From: Rhizobium sp. Q54
GTDB lineage: Bacteria > Pseudomonadota > Alphaproteobacteria > Rhizobiales > Beijerinckiaceae
Direction: 5' to 3'
DNA length: 53,469 nt
NCBI GenBank assembly: GCA_945878875.1
Contig: CAMCUC010000016.1
Location: forward strand, 1-53,469
The translations under genes were made by a program, and so were the position numbers. The notes beneath the pieces are model-generated. The model ran no database searches. It was not told the DNA's origin and was given only the letters and a program-made list of their open reading frames with translations. This document shows positions 18,039 to 25,875 of this stretch, one piece after another (position 1 is the stretch's first letter; every line of letters begins with the position of its first letter).

Positions 18039-19649
18039 TCACAGATTATAAATTTTCCACGACCAGCTCCACGTCTCGGTCAGCACGCGCGGGCCGTTGC
18101 GCAGATGGCATTTCACGTAGGTGATCTTTTTAGGATCCAGCTCCACGTCGATCATGACGCGGAAGCCCTTTATGGCGGGATTGGGCACGAGGAACGTGCG
18201 CAGCACTTTGCCGTCGATGGCCGAGGCCACGATCTCGACCGAGTTAGGCTGGTTGAGATAATAGGCCATGTCGCCTTCGGCAAAATCAATCATGAAGCGG
18301 CGCGTGTCGGCGCGCTGGGCTTCCGCCGATCCCAGCGCAAAGGCGGGGGCGGTGAAGGTGTGGATGGTGCGGCCGAGGCGGTGCAGCTCGCCGCCGTCCG
18401 CCATCGAGCGCATACGATAGGCGAAGTTGAAGGGCTTGCCCGCCTCGATGGTTTTATTGGGCACGAAGGCGACGATGATGTTGTCGAACGTCTCGTCGCG
18501 CGTCGCCAGTTCGATCAGCTCGATCCGACCCTCGCCCCATTTGCCGATGGGCTCGATCCAATAGCTGGGGCGCTCCTCATAGGCCAGTTCAATGTCCTGA
18601 TAATGCTCAAAGCGCCTGTCGCGCTGCATCAATCCAAATCCACGTACGTCCGTGACCGCAACGTTGTGGACTTCCTGGATCAGCGGATTGCGCAACGGGC
18701 GCCAGATCCATTCGCCCTTCTCAGTGTGGACAAGCAGGCCGTCGGAATCGTGCAATTCGGCGCGGAATTCATCGTATTTGTTGGGCGCGTTCATGTGGCG
18801 ATCATTTTCGCCAAGGAAATACATCGAGGTCAGGGGCGCCATGCCCAAAAGCTCCAGCGGCTTGCGCGGGAACAGGGTCGCCTCAATATCGACAGGCGAA
18901 TCGGGACCGGGATGGAATACGAACTTGTAGGCGCCCGAGACCGAGGGAGAATCAAGCAGCGCATAGATCGTGATCGAATCCGTGTTGGCGTCGGGCGTGT
19001 CGAGCCAGAATTCGCGGAAGAAGGGGAATTCCTCCTTGTTGTCGAGGAGGCCGGTGCCGAGCGCGAGGCCGCGCGCCGAAAGGCCGTATTTTTGCGCGCG
19101 CCCAAGCCAGCGGAAATAGCTTGATCCTATGAACGAGAGCAATTCGTCCGAACCGCGCGGATCGTTCAGCGGATAATGCACGCGGAAGCCCGCAAACCCC
19201 ATGTTGACGGGCAGGGGCTTGTCGAATTTGGCGCGCCCGTAATCAAACAGGCTTGCGGTGTAGGGAATGGGCGTGGCCACACCGTCGCGCACGATGTTGA
19301 TGGTGACTGGCTTCAGGAACAAATGTCCAAGATGGAACAATTGCAGGCGAAACTTGCCGCCCGCCCCGCCCAGCATCGAGCGGTCGGAGCGGAAACGAAT
19401 TTCGCGCCAGCCGTCGAAGTCGAGGCGGGTAAGCTGTTCGGGCAAGGGCTGCACGGCGCTCTCATAGGGCGCCGACGAGACGTCGCGGGCGCGGCGCACC
19501 ACGTCGTCGAAACTGAACGCCGATTGCGGCGGGGCGGGGCGCTGGCCCTGCGCGCCGGGCGCCGGCGTCTGCGCGTGAGCCTCCCCGGAAAGGCTGGCGG
19601 CTGAAATGGCGAGGCCTGCGATAAGCGTGCGGCGGTCGAGTTCCGTCAT
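18039..19649 (-). CDS. opgD: Glucan biosynthesis protein D, periplasmic (OpgD/MdoG family)
   Basis: Periplasmic protein for osmoregulated periplasmic glucans, 536 aa, matching the family length. It carries a twin-arginine signal (LDRRTLIAGLAISAASL) as OpgD proteins do. The mature part has the MdoG-type beta-sandwich motifs VRYPLNDPRG-like HYPLNDPRGSDELLSFIGSS, YFRWLGRAQKYGLSARGLAL and FFREFWLDTP. OpgD trims or shapes glucan branches after synthesis by OpgH; no opgH is in the window. OpgG and OpgD are homologous, and the Tat signal is the reason for choosing D. Confidence 0.85.
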   Translation of the reverse strand: MTELDRRTLIAGLAISAASLSGEAHAQTPAPGAQGQRPAPPQSAFSFDDVVRRARDVSSAPYESAVQPLPEQLTRLDFDGWREIRFRSDRSMLGGAGGKFRLQLFHLGHLFLKPVTINIVRDGVATPIPYTASLFDYGRAKFDKPLPVNMGFAGFRVHYPLNDPRGSDELLSFIGSSYFRWLGRAQKYGLSARGLALGTGLLDNKEEFPFFREFWLDTPDANTDSITIYALLDSPSVSGAYKFVFHPGPDSPVDIEATLFPRKPLELLGMAPLTSMYFLGENDRHMNAPNKYDEFRAELHDSDGLLVHTEKGEWIWRPLRNPLIQEVHNVAVTDVRGFGLMQRDRRFEHYQDIELAYEERPSYWIEPIGKWGEGRIELIELATRDETFDNIIVAFVPNKTIEAGKPFNFAYRMRSMADGGELHRLGRTIHTFTAPAFALGSAEAQRADTRRFMIDFAEGDMAYYLNQPNSVEIVASAIDGKVLRTFLVPNPAIKGFRVMIDVELDPKKITYVKCHLRNGPRVLTETWSWSWKIYNL

Positions 19650-19975
19650 GGCGTGATCCGGGAATAGGATGGCGGTCGCGGTTGCGATTTCATGACGTAA
19701 TCAGGTTCTCCGGCGCGGGCAAGCTCTTGAGCGCGAGATCGGGACTGTCCGGCGCAAGTTCCTCATTACCGGCTGTTCGGAGCGGACGAATGTGCCAATT
19801 TCCCTTCCCGGATGCGGCGCCGGCGCCTCATCCCGCAGTTTTTTCGCTCAAAGGCAAAAAATCGCTTGATCTGCGGCGGCGTATGCATATGTTTCGCCTT
19901 GCCCAAATCGCACGTGCCTGTGGTCGTGTGTCGGTTGGCGGGGATCCGGACAAGAGGCCGGTTAACCGTCATTAA

Positions 19976-20381
19976 AAGCCGGCAGCCGGAGCGAACCGGC
20001 GAACCCCGCCAAACGGGGGACGCGACTTAAAGCAACGACGGACCGGGCTTTTTCGTCTCGGTCGACCCCTCCAAAGGTCGGCGTACCGAAGAGGCTTGTC
20101 TCTCTTGCCGGGCGTGCGGACAGGGTTTTCCCTTTCCAATCGATGGCCACTGACACTCTGATCGCGTGCGCGCTTGCGCTCGTTTTCGGGGTCGTACGTG
20201 TCCTACGGCGCTGCACCGGATCGCATTGTTCGTCGCCGACAGTTCGGCGAAGACGGCGCGGTCCAGGACGGACGTACTTTGCACGACGCCGCCTCCACAG
20301 CGGCGCCGCAGCGTTGACGTTCGCCCATCCCATGTTTGGACGTTTTGTACGGCGTAAGGCCGTGCCTTGGGGGATGCCGCG
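19976..20381 (+). promoter_or_regulatory. Long structured leader of ornithine decarboxylase (candidate speF-motif RNA)
   Basis: About 700 bases without a convincing gene precede the decarboxylase. The last 400 are rich in possible stem-loops, for example CGACC/GGTCG at 20063-20080, CGCCGA/TCGGCG near 20235-20250 and CGCCGC/GCGGCG (20287-20292 with 20300-20305). In alphaproteobacteria a conserved structured RNA, the speF motif, lies upstream of this same gene. Assignment here rests on position and foldedness, not on an alignment. The upstream part 19650-19975 shows nothing recognisable. Confidence 0.45.
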
Positions 20382-20385
20382 ATGA
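20143..20385 (+). CDS. Possible upstream ORF coupled to ornithine decarboxylase (arginine-rich, 80 aa)
   Basis: An ATG-initiated frame of 80 codons ends with a TGA that overlaps the decarboxylase start as ATGA (20382-20385). Sixteen of its 80 residues are arginine, including five in a row. No clear Shine-Dalgarno sequence precedes it and GC-rich DNA often gives such frames by chance, so it may not be translated. If it is, translation would run through the leader structure and could couple decarboxylase synthesis to arginine/ornithine supply, as the unrelated speFL peptide does in gammaproteobacteria. No known domain was recognised. Confidence 0.25.
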   Translation: MATDTLIACALALVFGVVRVLRRCTGSHCSSPTVRRRRRGPGRTYFARRRLHSGAAALTFAHPMFGRFVRRKAVPWGMPR

Positions 20386-21524
20386 CCGATCGCATTATGG
20401 ATTTTCTGCGCCGACGCCGTGAAGAAGGCCGCGACAATGGTCCGTGCCTTGTCGTCGATCTCGACGTGGTTCGCGACAATTACACCTCTTTCGCCCGGGC
20501 TCTGCCGGACACGCGCGTATTTTACGCCGTGAAGGCGAACCCGCAGCCTGAAGTGCTCGACCTGTTGGCGCGCCTTGGCTCCTGCTTCGACACGGCTTCC
20601 GTCGTGGAGATCGAGCAGGTTCTGGCCACCGGCTGCCCGCCCGAGCGCCTGAGCTACGGCAACACGATCAAGAAGGAGCGCGACATCGCGCGCGCCCATG
20701 CGCTTGGCGTCCGGCTGTTCGCGGTCGATTGCGAGGCCGAGGTCGAGAAAATCGCGCGCGCCGCTCCCGGCTCGAAAGTATTCTGCCGCATCCTGTGCGA
20801 CGGCGCGGGCGCCGAATGGCCGCTCTCGCGCAAGTTCGGCTGCGTGCCGGAAATGGCCACGGGCGTTCTTGAGCACGCCCATCGTCTGGGCTTGCAGGCC
20901 TATGGCGTGTCGTTCCACGTCGGCTCGCAGCAGCGCAACCCGCGCATGTGGGATTCGGCGCTGGCCGCGTCCTCGACGATCTTCCGTGAGCTGGCCGAGC
21001 GCGGCATCCACCTCCAGATGGTGAATCTGGGCGGCGGGTTCCCGACCAAGTACCTCAAGGACGTGCCGGCGGTGAAAGCCTACGGACAGGCGATCTTCCG
21101 CTCGCTGCGCAAGCATTTTGGCAATCGCATCCCCGAGACGATCATCGAGCCGGGTCGCGGCATGGTCGGCAATGCAGGCGTGATCGAGGCCGAAGTGGTG
21201 CTGGTGTCCAAGAAGTCTGCGGACGATACGGTAAAGTGGGTCTATCTCGACATCGGCAAGTTCAATGGGCTGGCCGAAACCATGGACGAGATGATCCGTT
21301 ATCCGATCCGTACCGATTTCGATGGCGACGATACGGAAGCGTGCGTGATTGCAGGCCCGACCTGCGATTCGGTGGACGTATTGTACGAGAAGGAACCCTA
21401 TTTCCTTCCCGTGAGCCTTGAAGTGGGCGCCAAAGTGCTGATCGACGGCACCGGCGCGTATACGACGACTTATTCGGCCGTCGGCTTCAACGGCTTTCCG
21501 CCGCTTGAGACGCATGTGATCTGA
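20382..21524 (+). CDS. speF: Ornithine (or ornithine/lysine) decarboxylase, PLP-dependent, fold type III
   Basis: Cytosolic enzyme converting ornithine to putrescine and CO2, first step of polyamine synthesis. The 380-aa length is that of the short alphaproteobacterial/eukaryotic-like group. The PLP lysine is Lys51 (YAVKANPQPEVL). Also visible are the HVGSQ motif, the phosphate loop EPGRGMVGNAG and the catalytic cysteine Cys328 (AGPTCDSVDVLYE) contributed across the dimer. The ATG at 20382 is preferred over TTG 20367 because GGGGGAT precedes it. An acetyltransferase and homospermidine synthase follow, an arrangement that channels putrescine into homospermidine. Some relatives also use lysine. 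Confidence 0.93.
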   Translation: MTDRIMDFLRRRREEGRDNGPCLVVDLDVVRDNYTSFARALPDTRVFYAVKANPQPEVLDLLARLGSCFDTASVVEIEQVLATGCPPERLSYGNTIKKERDIARAHALGVRLFAVDCEAEVEKIARAAPGSKVFCRILCDGAGAEWPLSRKFGCVPEMATGVLEHAHRLGLQAYGVSFHVGSQQRNPRMWDSALAASSTIFRELAERGIHLQMVNLGGGFPTKYLKDVPAVKAYGQAIFRSLRKHFGNRIPETIIEPGRGMVGNAGVIEAEVVLVSKKSADDTVKWVYLDIGKFNGLAETMDEMIRYPIRTDFDGDDTEACVIAGPTCDSVDVLYEKEPYFLPVSLEVGAKVLIDGTGAYTTTYSAVGFNGFPPLETHVI

Positions 21525-21544
21525 TCTACGGATAGGATCCAAGA

Positions 21545-21568
21545 GATCGCGGGCGCAAGTCCGCGATC
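21545..21568 (+). other. Hairpin between speF and the GNAT gene
   Basis: GATCGCGG (21545-21552) pairs with CCGCGATC (21561-21568) around an eight-base loop. No T run follows, so it is unlikely to be an intrinsic terminator and may stabilise the speF mRNA end. Confidence 0.4.
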
Positions 21569-21673
21569 CAGACTGCCAAATCTCCAATTGTCCCGAACGG
21601 CCCCGAACCTTTGCGCTTCTGCGCAAAGAATTGTGGGTGCGAGGGTCGCTGACTGCCTCTCATGGAGGGTCGG

Positions 21674-22336
21674 ATGACCTTGTTTTCGCATGCGCCTTCG
21701 CGCGTCGATTTTTCAAATCACGCCGCTGTTCCACAAGCCCTTTTTCCCTGCGCGGAGTTTCTCCCGCAGGCTCGCGGACTCGCGCCGCTCGTTCTGCGCA
21801 CGCAAATCGCGTCTGATGCGCCAGCACGCGAGCTTCTGCTCGATGCGGCGCTGGGCGCAGGCCGTCGCGCCAAGACCAGCGAGCTGTTTCGCACCGGGCG
21901 CTTGCCCGCGCACGGCCTTGCTTTGAGCGCTACGCATGGCGGCGAGCTGGTCGGCACCGTGCGGCTGTGGAACGTGAGCGCTGGCGGCAAGCCCGCTCTG
22001 CTGCTTGGCCCGCTGGCGGTCTCCGGCGCCCATCGCTCGCTTGGCATCGGCGCCGCGCTCATGCAGATGGCCATCGAGCGCGCCCGCACGCTCGGCCATG
22101 GCGCGATTCTGCTGGTTGGGGATGCGGCCTATTACCAGCGCTTTGGCTTCCAGCCGGAGCTGACGACATCGCTCGATTTGCCAGGGCCGGTGGAGCGCGC
22201 GCGTTTTCTGGCGCTGGAGCTTGCGCCCGGCGCGCTGGCTGGCGCGACCGGCATGGTGGTTCCGACCGGGGCTCGGGAGCGCTCGCGTCCCCGCACGCTT
22301 ATTCGCCAGCGCGTAAAAAGCGCGCAGGCAGCATAA
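21674..22336 (+). CDS. GNAT-family N-acetyltransferase
   Basis: Acetyl-CoA-dependent acetyltransferase, 220 aa. The acetyl-CoA-binding motif A appears as LAVSGAHRSLGIGAALMQMAI, followed by LVGDAAYYQRFGFQPE typical of the YhbS-like branch. Its place between ornithine decarboxylase and homospermidine synthase recurs in Rhizobiales and suggests a polyamine or related amine as acceptor, but this is inference. Start ATG 21674 is chosen because GGAGGG lies at 21664-21669; the ATG twelve bases upstream overlaps that site. Confidence 0.85.
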   Translation: MTLFSHAPSRVDFSNHAAVPQALFPCAEFLPQARGLAPLVLRTQIASDAPARELLLDAALGAGRRAKTSELFRTGRLPAHGLALSATHGGELVGTVRLWNVSAGGKPALLLGPLAVSGAHRSLGIGAALMQMAIERARTLGHGAILLVGDAAYYQRFGFQPELTTSLDLPGPVERARFLALELAPGALAGATGMVVPTGARERSRPRTLIRQRVKSAQAA

Positions 22337-22355
22337 TCCTCTATCAACATTGACG

Positions 22356-22421
22356 GGGCAGGCCCGGTTTGGTTGATGGCTGCAGCATTGCAGCCCTTGA
22401 CCTGCCGGGCCTGCCCTTTTT
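22356..22421 (+). terminator. Intrinsic terminator or attenuator directly upstream of homospermidine synthase
   Basis: A perfect 12-bp GC-rich stem (GGGCAGGCCCGG 22356-22367 with CCGGGCCTGCCC 22405-22416) is followed by five T. Inside its loop a second 7-bp stem (GGCTGCA 22378-22384 with TGCAGCC 22389-22395) forms. The T run ends 15 bases before the hss start codon and directly before its AGGAG site, leaving no room for a promoter downstream. Confidence 0.75.
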
Positions 22422-22436
22422 CATCAGGAGCATAAA

Positions 22437-23912
22437 ATGACCAATTGGCCCATACATGGCCGGATCGACGGCCCGATCGTGATGATCGGCTTTGGTTCCA
22501 TCGGCCGGGGAACGCTGCCGCTGATCGAGCGCCATTTCACCTTCGACAAATCGCGCTTCGTCATCGTCGGGCCTGACGATGCGGACCGCGCCATCGCCGA
22601 AAAGCACGGCGCGCGCTTCATCAAACAGGCCGTGACGCGCGAGAATTACCGCGAGCTGCTGAAGCCCTTGCTGACCGAGGGCGGCGGGCAGGGGTTTTGC
22701 GTCAATCTCTCCGTAGATACCTCCTCAGTAGCGATCATGGAATTTTGCCGCGAAATTGGCTCGCTCTACATCGACACGGTGATCGAGCCGTGGCCCGGTT
22801 TCTATTTCGACAAGGACATGCCGGTCGATCAGCGCACCAATTATGCTTTGCGTGAATCGCTGCTGGCTGCGCGCCGAAAATCGCCGGGCGGCACGACGGC
22901 GGTGTCCTGCTGCGGCGCCAATCCGGGCATGGTGTCGTGGTTCGTCAAGCAGGGCCTCGTCAATTTGGCCAAAGACCTTGGCGACAAGGCGCCTGAGCCC
23001 ACGACCCGCGACGGCTGGGCGCAGCTTGCGCAGCGCCTCGGCGTGAAGGGCATTCACATCGCCGAGCGCGACACGCAGCGCGCCAAATCTCCCAAGCCGA
23101 TGCAGGTCTTCGTCAACACATGGTCGGTCGAGGGCTTTTTGTCGGAAGGCGTGCAGCCTGCGGAACTGGGCTGGGGCACGCACGAAAAATGGATGCCCGA
23201 CAACGCGGGAACGCATAAAGAGGGCTGCGGCGCGGCGATCTATCTGCAACAGCCCGGCGCCAACACCCGCGTGCGGTCCTGGACGCCGACGGCCCAAGCT
23301 CAATACGGCTTCCTCGTCACGCACAATGAATCGGTCTCCATCGCCGATTACCTGACGGTGCGCGACGCCTCTGGCGCAGCAGTTTATCGCCCCACCTGCC
23401 ATTACGCCTATCATCCCTGCAACGATGCGGTTCTCTCGCTGCATGAATTGTTCGGGCAGGCGGGCCGCGTGCAGGAAGTCCAGCACATCCTGAACGAGGA
23501 CGAGATTGTGGACGGCATCGACGAGCTTGGCGTGCTGCTCTACGGCCACGGCAAGAACGCCTATTGGTACGGCTCGCAGCTCTCGATTGAAGAGACGCGC
23601 CGCGTCGCGCCCTATCAGAACGCGACCGGCCTTCAGGTCACGTCCGCAGTGCTGGCTGGCATGGTTTGGGCGCTGGAGAATCCCAACAACGGGATTACCG
23701 AGGCCGACGAGATGGATTATCGCCGCTGCCTTGAAGTGCAGACACCTTATCTCGGCCCCGTTATCGGCGCCTATACCGATTGGCATCCGCTGGTGGGGCG
23801 TCCCGGTTTCTTCCCCGAAGACATCGATACGAGCGACCCGTGGCAGTTCCGCAACGTGCTCGTGCGCTCGGGAGATTCGCCGGTGCAGGCGCAGCCGATC
23901 TTGAAGAAGTAA
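22437..23912 (+). CDS. hss: Homospermidine synthase
   Basis: NAD-dependent enzyme joining two putrescine molecules (or putrescine and spermidine) into homospermidine, 491 aa, the normal length for bacterial HSS. The N-terminal Rossmann start GPIVMIGFGSIGRGTLPLIE binds NAD. Family segments include IDTVIEPWPGFYFDK, SCCGANPGMVSWFVKQGL and NNGITEADEMDYRRCLEVQ. It uses the putrescine produced by the upstream decarboxylase; homospermidine is the characteristic polyamine of many Rhizobiales. AGGAG at 22426-22430 precedes the ATG. A terminator-like stem sits immediately upstream, so its expression may be controlled separately. Confidence 0.96.
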   Translation: MTNWPIHGRIDGPIVMIGFGSIGRGTLPLIERHFTFDKSRFVIVGPDDADRAIAEKHGARFIKQAVTRENYRELLKPLLTEGGGQGFCVNLSVDTSSVAIMEFCREIGSLYIDTVIEPWPGFYFDKDMPVDQRTNYALRESLLAARRKSPGGTTAVSCCGANPGMVSWFVKQGLVNLAKDLGDKAPEPTTRDGWAQLAQRLGVKGIHIAERDTQRAKSPKPMQVFVNTWSVEGFLSEGVQPAELGWGTHEKWMPDNAGTHKEGCGAAIYLQQPGANTRVRSWTPTAQAQYGFLVTHNESVSIADYLTVRDASGAAVYRPTCHYAYHPCNDAVLSLHELFGQAGRVQEVQHILNEDEIVDGIDELGVLLYGHGKNAYWYGSQLSIEETRRVAPYQNATGLQVTSAVLAGMVWALENPNNGITEADEMDYRRCLEVQTPYLGPVIGAYTDWHPLVGRPGFFPEDIDTSDPWQFRNVLVRSGDSPVQAQPILKK

Positions 23913-23918
23913 CGCGAC

Positions 23919-23948
23919 AGCGCCTCCCCGGATAAGCGGGGAGGCGCT
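23919..23948. terminator. Hairpin between converging hss and corA
   Basis: AGCGCCTCCCCG and CGGGGAGGCGCT form a perfect 12-bp stem around GATAAG. Neither strand has a T run afterwards, so it is probably a 3'-end stabiliser or bidirectional weak terminator for the converging genes. Confidence 0.5.
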
Positions 23949-23959
23949 ACGGCCAGCTC

Positions 23960-24961
23960 TTACAACCAGCCCTTGCGGCGGAAATATATGAACGGCAGCA
24001 CGCCCGCGACAAACATCAGCCCCACCGCCGCCGGATAGCCCCATTCCCAGCCCAATTCCGGCATGTATTTGAAGTTCATGCCGTAGACGGAGGCGATCAG
24101 CGTCGGCGGCATCAGGCAGACGGACGCGATCGAGAAAATCTTGATGATCTGGTTCTGCTCAAGATTGATCAGGCCAAGCGTGGCGTCGAGCAGGAAGGTG
24201 ATCTTGCTCGAAAGATAGGTCGAGTGATCGGTGAGCGAGGCGATGTCGCGCTGGATTGAGCGGATACGCTGGCGCGCTTCCTTGATGGCGCGCTTGCCCG
24301 CGTCTTCCGATATTGCGGTGTGATAGGTCAGCAGCCGGATCATGGTGACGAGGCTTTCGCGTACCAGCGACAATAAATCGCCCTCGCGCCCAATGCTCAC
24401 CAAAACGTTCTTGAAATCACGGCTTCTCGTTTTGGCGGAATTGTTGGCCTCGTGGAATACCTCACGCGAGATTGAATCGATCTTGGTCCCGACGCGCTCC
24501 ATCACGTCGGCGATGCGGTCGATCATCGCCTCCAGCAGGCTGAGCATGATTTGCTCGCCGGTGGCGCAGGGGACGGCGCCGGGGCGCTGCGCGCGGGCGG
24601 CAAACATCGTGAACGGGCGCGGCTCGGCGTAGCGCACGGTGACGAGCGTGGCGCCTTTCATGACGAAGGTGATCGGCGTCACGATAGGCTCTTCGTCAAG
24701 ATGGGCCAGTGCGGCGATGGTCATGAACTCGCCGCCGTCCTCGCTGTAGAGCCGCGAGGAGACTTCGATTTCCTGCATTTCCTCGCGGGTGGGAATCGAC
24801 ACGCCGACGAAGCGCTCAACATAGCGATCCTCGTCCGGCGTCGGATTGAGCAAATCGACCCACAGGATTGGCCCCTCGGGCAGCGGCGCGGACAGGTCCG
24901 GCGTCACGACGAGATCGTGAGGTTCAAGATGGTCGTTGATGCGAACGTAAATGCGCAGCAT
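23960..24961 (-). CDS. corA: CorA-family divalent cation (magnesium) transporter
   Basis: Inner-membrane Mg2+/Co2+ channel subunit, 333 aa. A large N-terminal cytoplasmic alpha/beta domain with long helices is followed by two C-terminal membrane helices. The selectivity motif is intact at the end of the first helix (ASVYGMNFKYMPEL), and the protein ends in a basic tail (FRRKGWL). The ATG at 24961 (LRIYVRINDHLEPHD) with AGAAGAG upstream fits the family. The open frame extends 54 codons further upstream to 25123 but that extension looks non-coding. Confidence 0.92.
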   Translation of the reverse strand: MLRIYVRINDHLEPHDLVVTPDLSAPLPEGPILWVDLLNPTPDEDRYVERFVGVSIPTREEMQEIEVSSRLYSEDGGEFMTIAALAHLDEEPIVTPITFVMKGATLVTVRYAEPRPFTMFAARAQRPGAVPCATGEQIMLSLLEAMIDRIADVMERVGTKIDSISREVFHEANNSAKTRSRDFKNVLVSIGREGDLLSLVRESLVTMIRLLTYHTAISEDAGKRAIKEARQRIRSIQRDIASLTDHSTYLSSKITFLLDATLGLINLEQNQIIKIFSIASVCLMPPTLIASVYGMNFKYMPELGWEWGYPAAVGLMFVAGVLPFIYFRRKGWL

Positions 24962-25166
24962 GGGCTCTTCTCGCTGGCTCAAGAGCCGTGGCAGACCAGG
25001 ATTTGAGTACGTAGAACTTGAGACGAGAGACTTGAAGACAAAGCCTGCGTGCCAGCATCGCTCCGGCCCGTCAATATCGGCGGCTTTCTCTATGCCCGGC
25101 GCCTGACGACGTTTGCGTGACAAAACTGCGTCCGGCCCGCCTTGCTTTAGCCGGGATCATTGGGTC

Positions 25167-25835
25167 ATGTTACAACGAATCATGAGCATCTCACGCGTCC
25201 TCTTCGCCCTGATTTTTGCAGCTGCCCTCGGTCTTGGCGCGCTCAAGCCCGCGCGCGCCCATCCGCATGTGTTTGTAGCGGTCAAAACGATTGTGCTGTT
25301 TGGGCCGGACGGCAAGATTTCCGGCGTGCGTCATTCATGGACGTTCGACGACATGTATTCAGCCTTCGCCACGCAGGGGCTTGGCGGCAAAAGCGGCAAG
25401 CCCAGCGCAGCCGAATTGACCGAACTGGCCAAGGTCAATGTCGAGCAATTGGAGGAGGCCTCATTCTTCACCTTTGCGCGGGCGGGCGGGCGCCCGGTCG
25501 AATTTGCGCCAGCTTTCGATTATTCGATCACGCTGGATTCCAAAAAGCTTGTGACCCTGCATTTCACCGCGCCCTTCAAGGCGCCCGCCAGCGCGGGGAA
25601 GGCGTTTGCGGTGCAGGTGTACGATCCCACTTATTTTGTGGCGTTTGATTTTGAAAAGCAGGCGCCGGTGTCGCTGCGCGGGGCCCCCGCAGGCTGCAGC
25701 GTCAGCGTCAGCGAGCCGCCGCCGCTGTTGCCCGAAGATAAAGGCAAGCTCAATGATTCCCTTGGCACGAACGTCTCGCCCGGCGCAGATTTCGGTCTTA
25801 AACTGGCGAGCCGCGTTATCGTGGCGTGTCCGTGA
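25167..25835 (+). CDS. DUF1007 family exported protein
   Basis: Periplasmic protein of unknown function, 222 aa, with a signal peptide (LFALIFAAALGLGALKPARA). The mature protein starts HPHVFVAVKTIVLFGPDGK and contains RHSWTFDDMYSAFA, both DUF1007 hallmarks. Members are regularly found beside NicO/RcnA nickel-cobalt transporters, as here (transporter starts 41 bases downstream), so an accessory role in periplasmic metal handling is likely but unproven. Starts at 25167 and 25182 are both possible; neither has a strong ribosome site. Confidence 0.85.
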   Translation: MLQRIMSISRVLFALIFAAALGLGALKPARAHPHVFVAVKTIVLFGPDGKISGVRHSWTFDDMYSAFATQGLGGKSGKPSAAELTELAKVNVEQLEEASFFTFARAGGRPVEFAPAFDYSITLDSKKLVTLHFTAPFKAPASAGKAFAVQVYDPTYFVAFDFEKQAPVSLRGAPAGCSVSVSEPPPLLPEDKGKLNDSLGTNVSPGADFGLKLASRVIVACP

Positions 25836-25875
25836 GCGCCTGTCTTTGGATCCATCATTTTACGCAGGCGATATC

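Noticed and set aside
19682-19975. 97-codon frame in the gap between opgD and speF
   Set aside because: No ribosome site, no domain, arginine-rich composition; the gap is more likely a leader/promoter region.
19962-21626. 554-codon open frame on the minus strand opposite ornithine decarboxylase and its leader
   Set aside because: No recognisable domain, and it lies antisense to a fully conserved enzyme; an effect of third-position GC bias.
25141-25182. Possible Zur/metal-regulator box (TGTTACAACG) before the DUF1007 gene
   Set aside because: It lacks a matching inverted half, so the resemblance is too weak.
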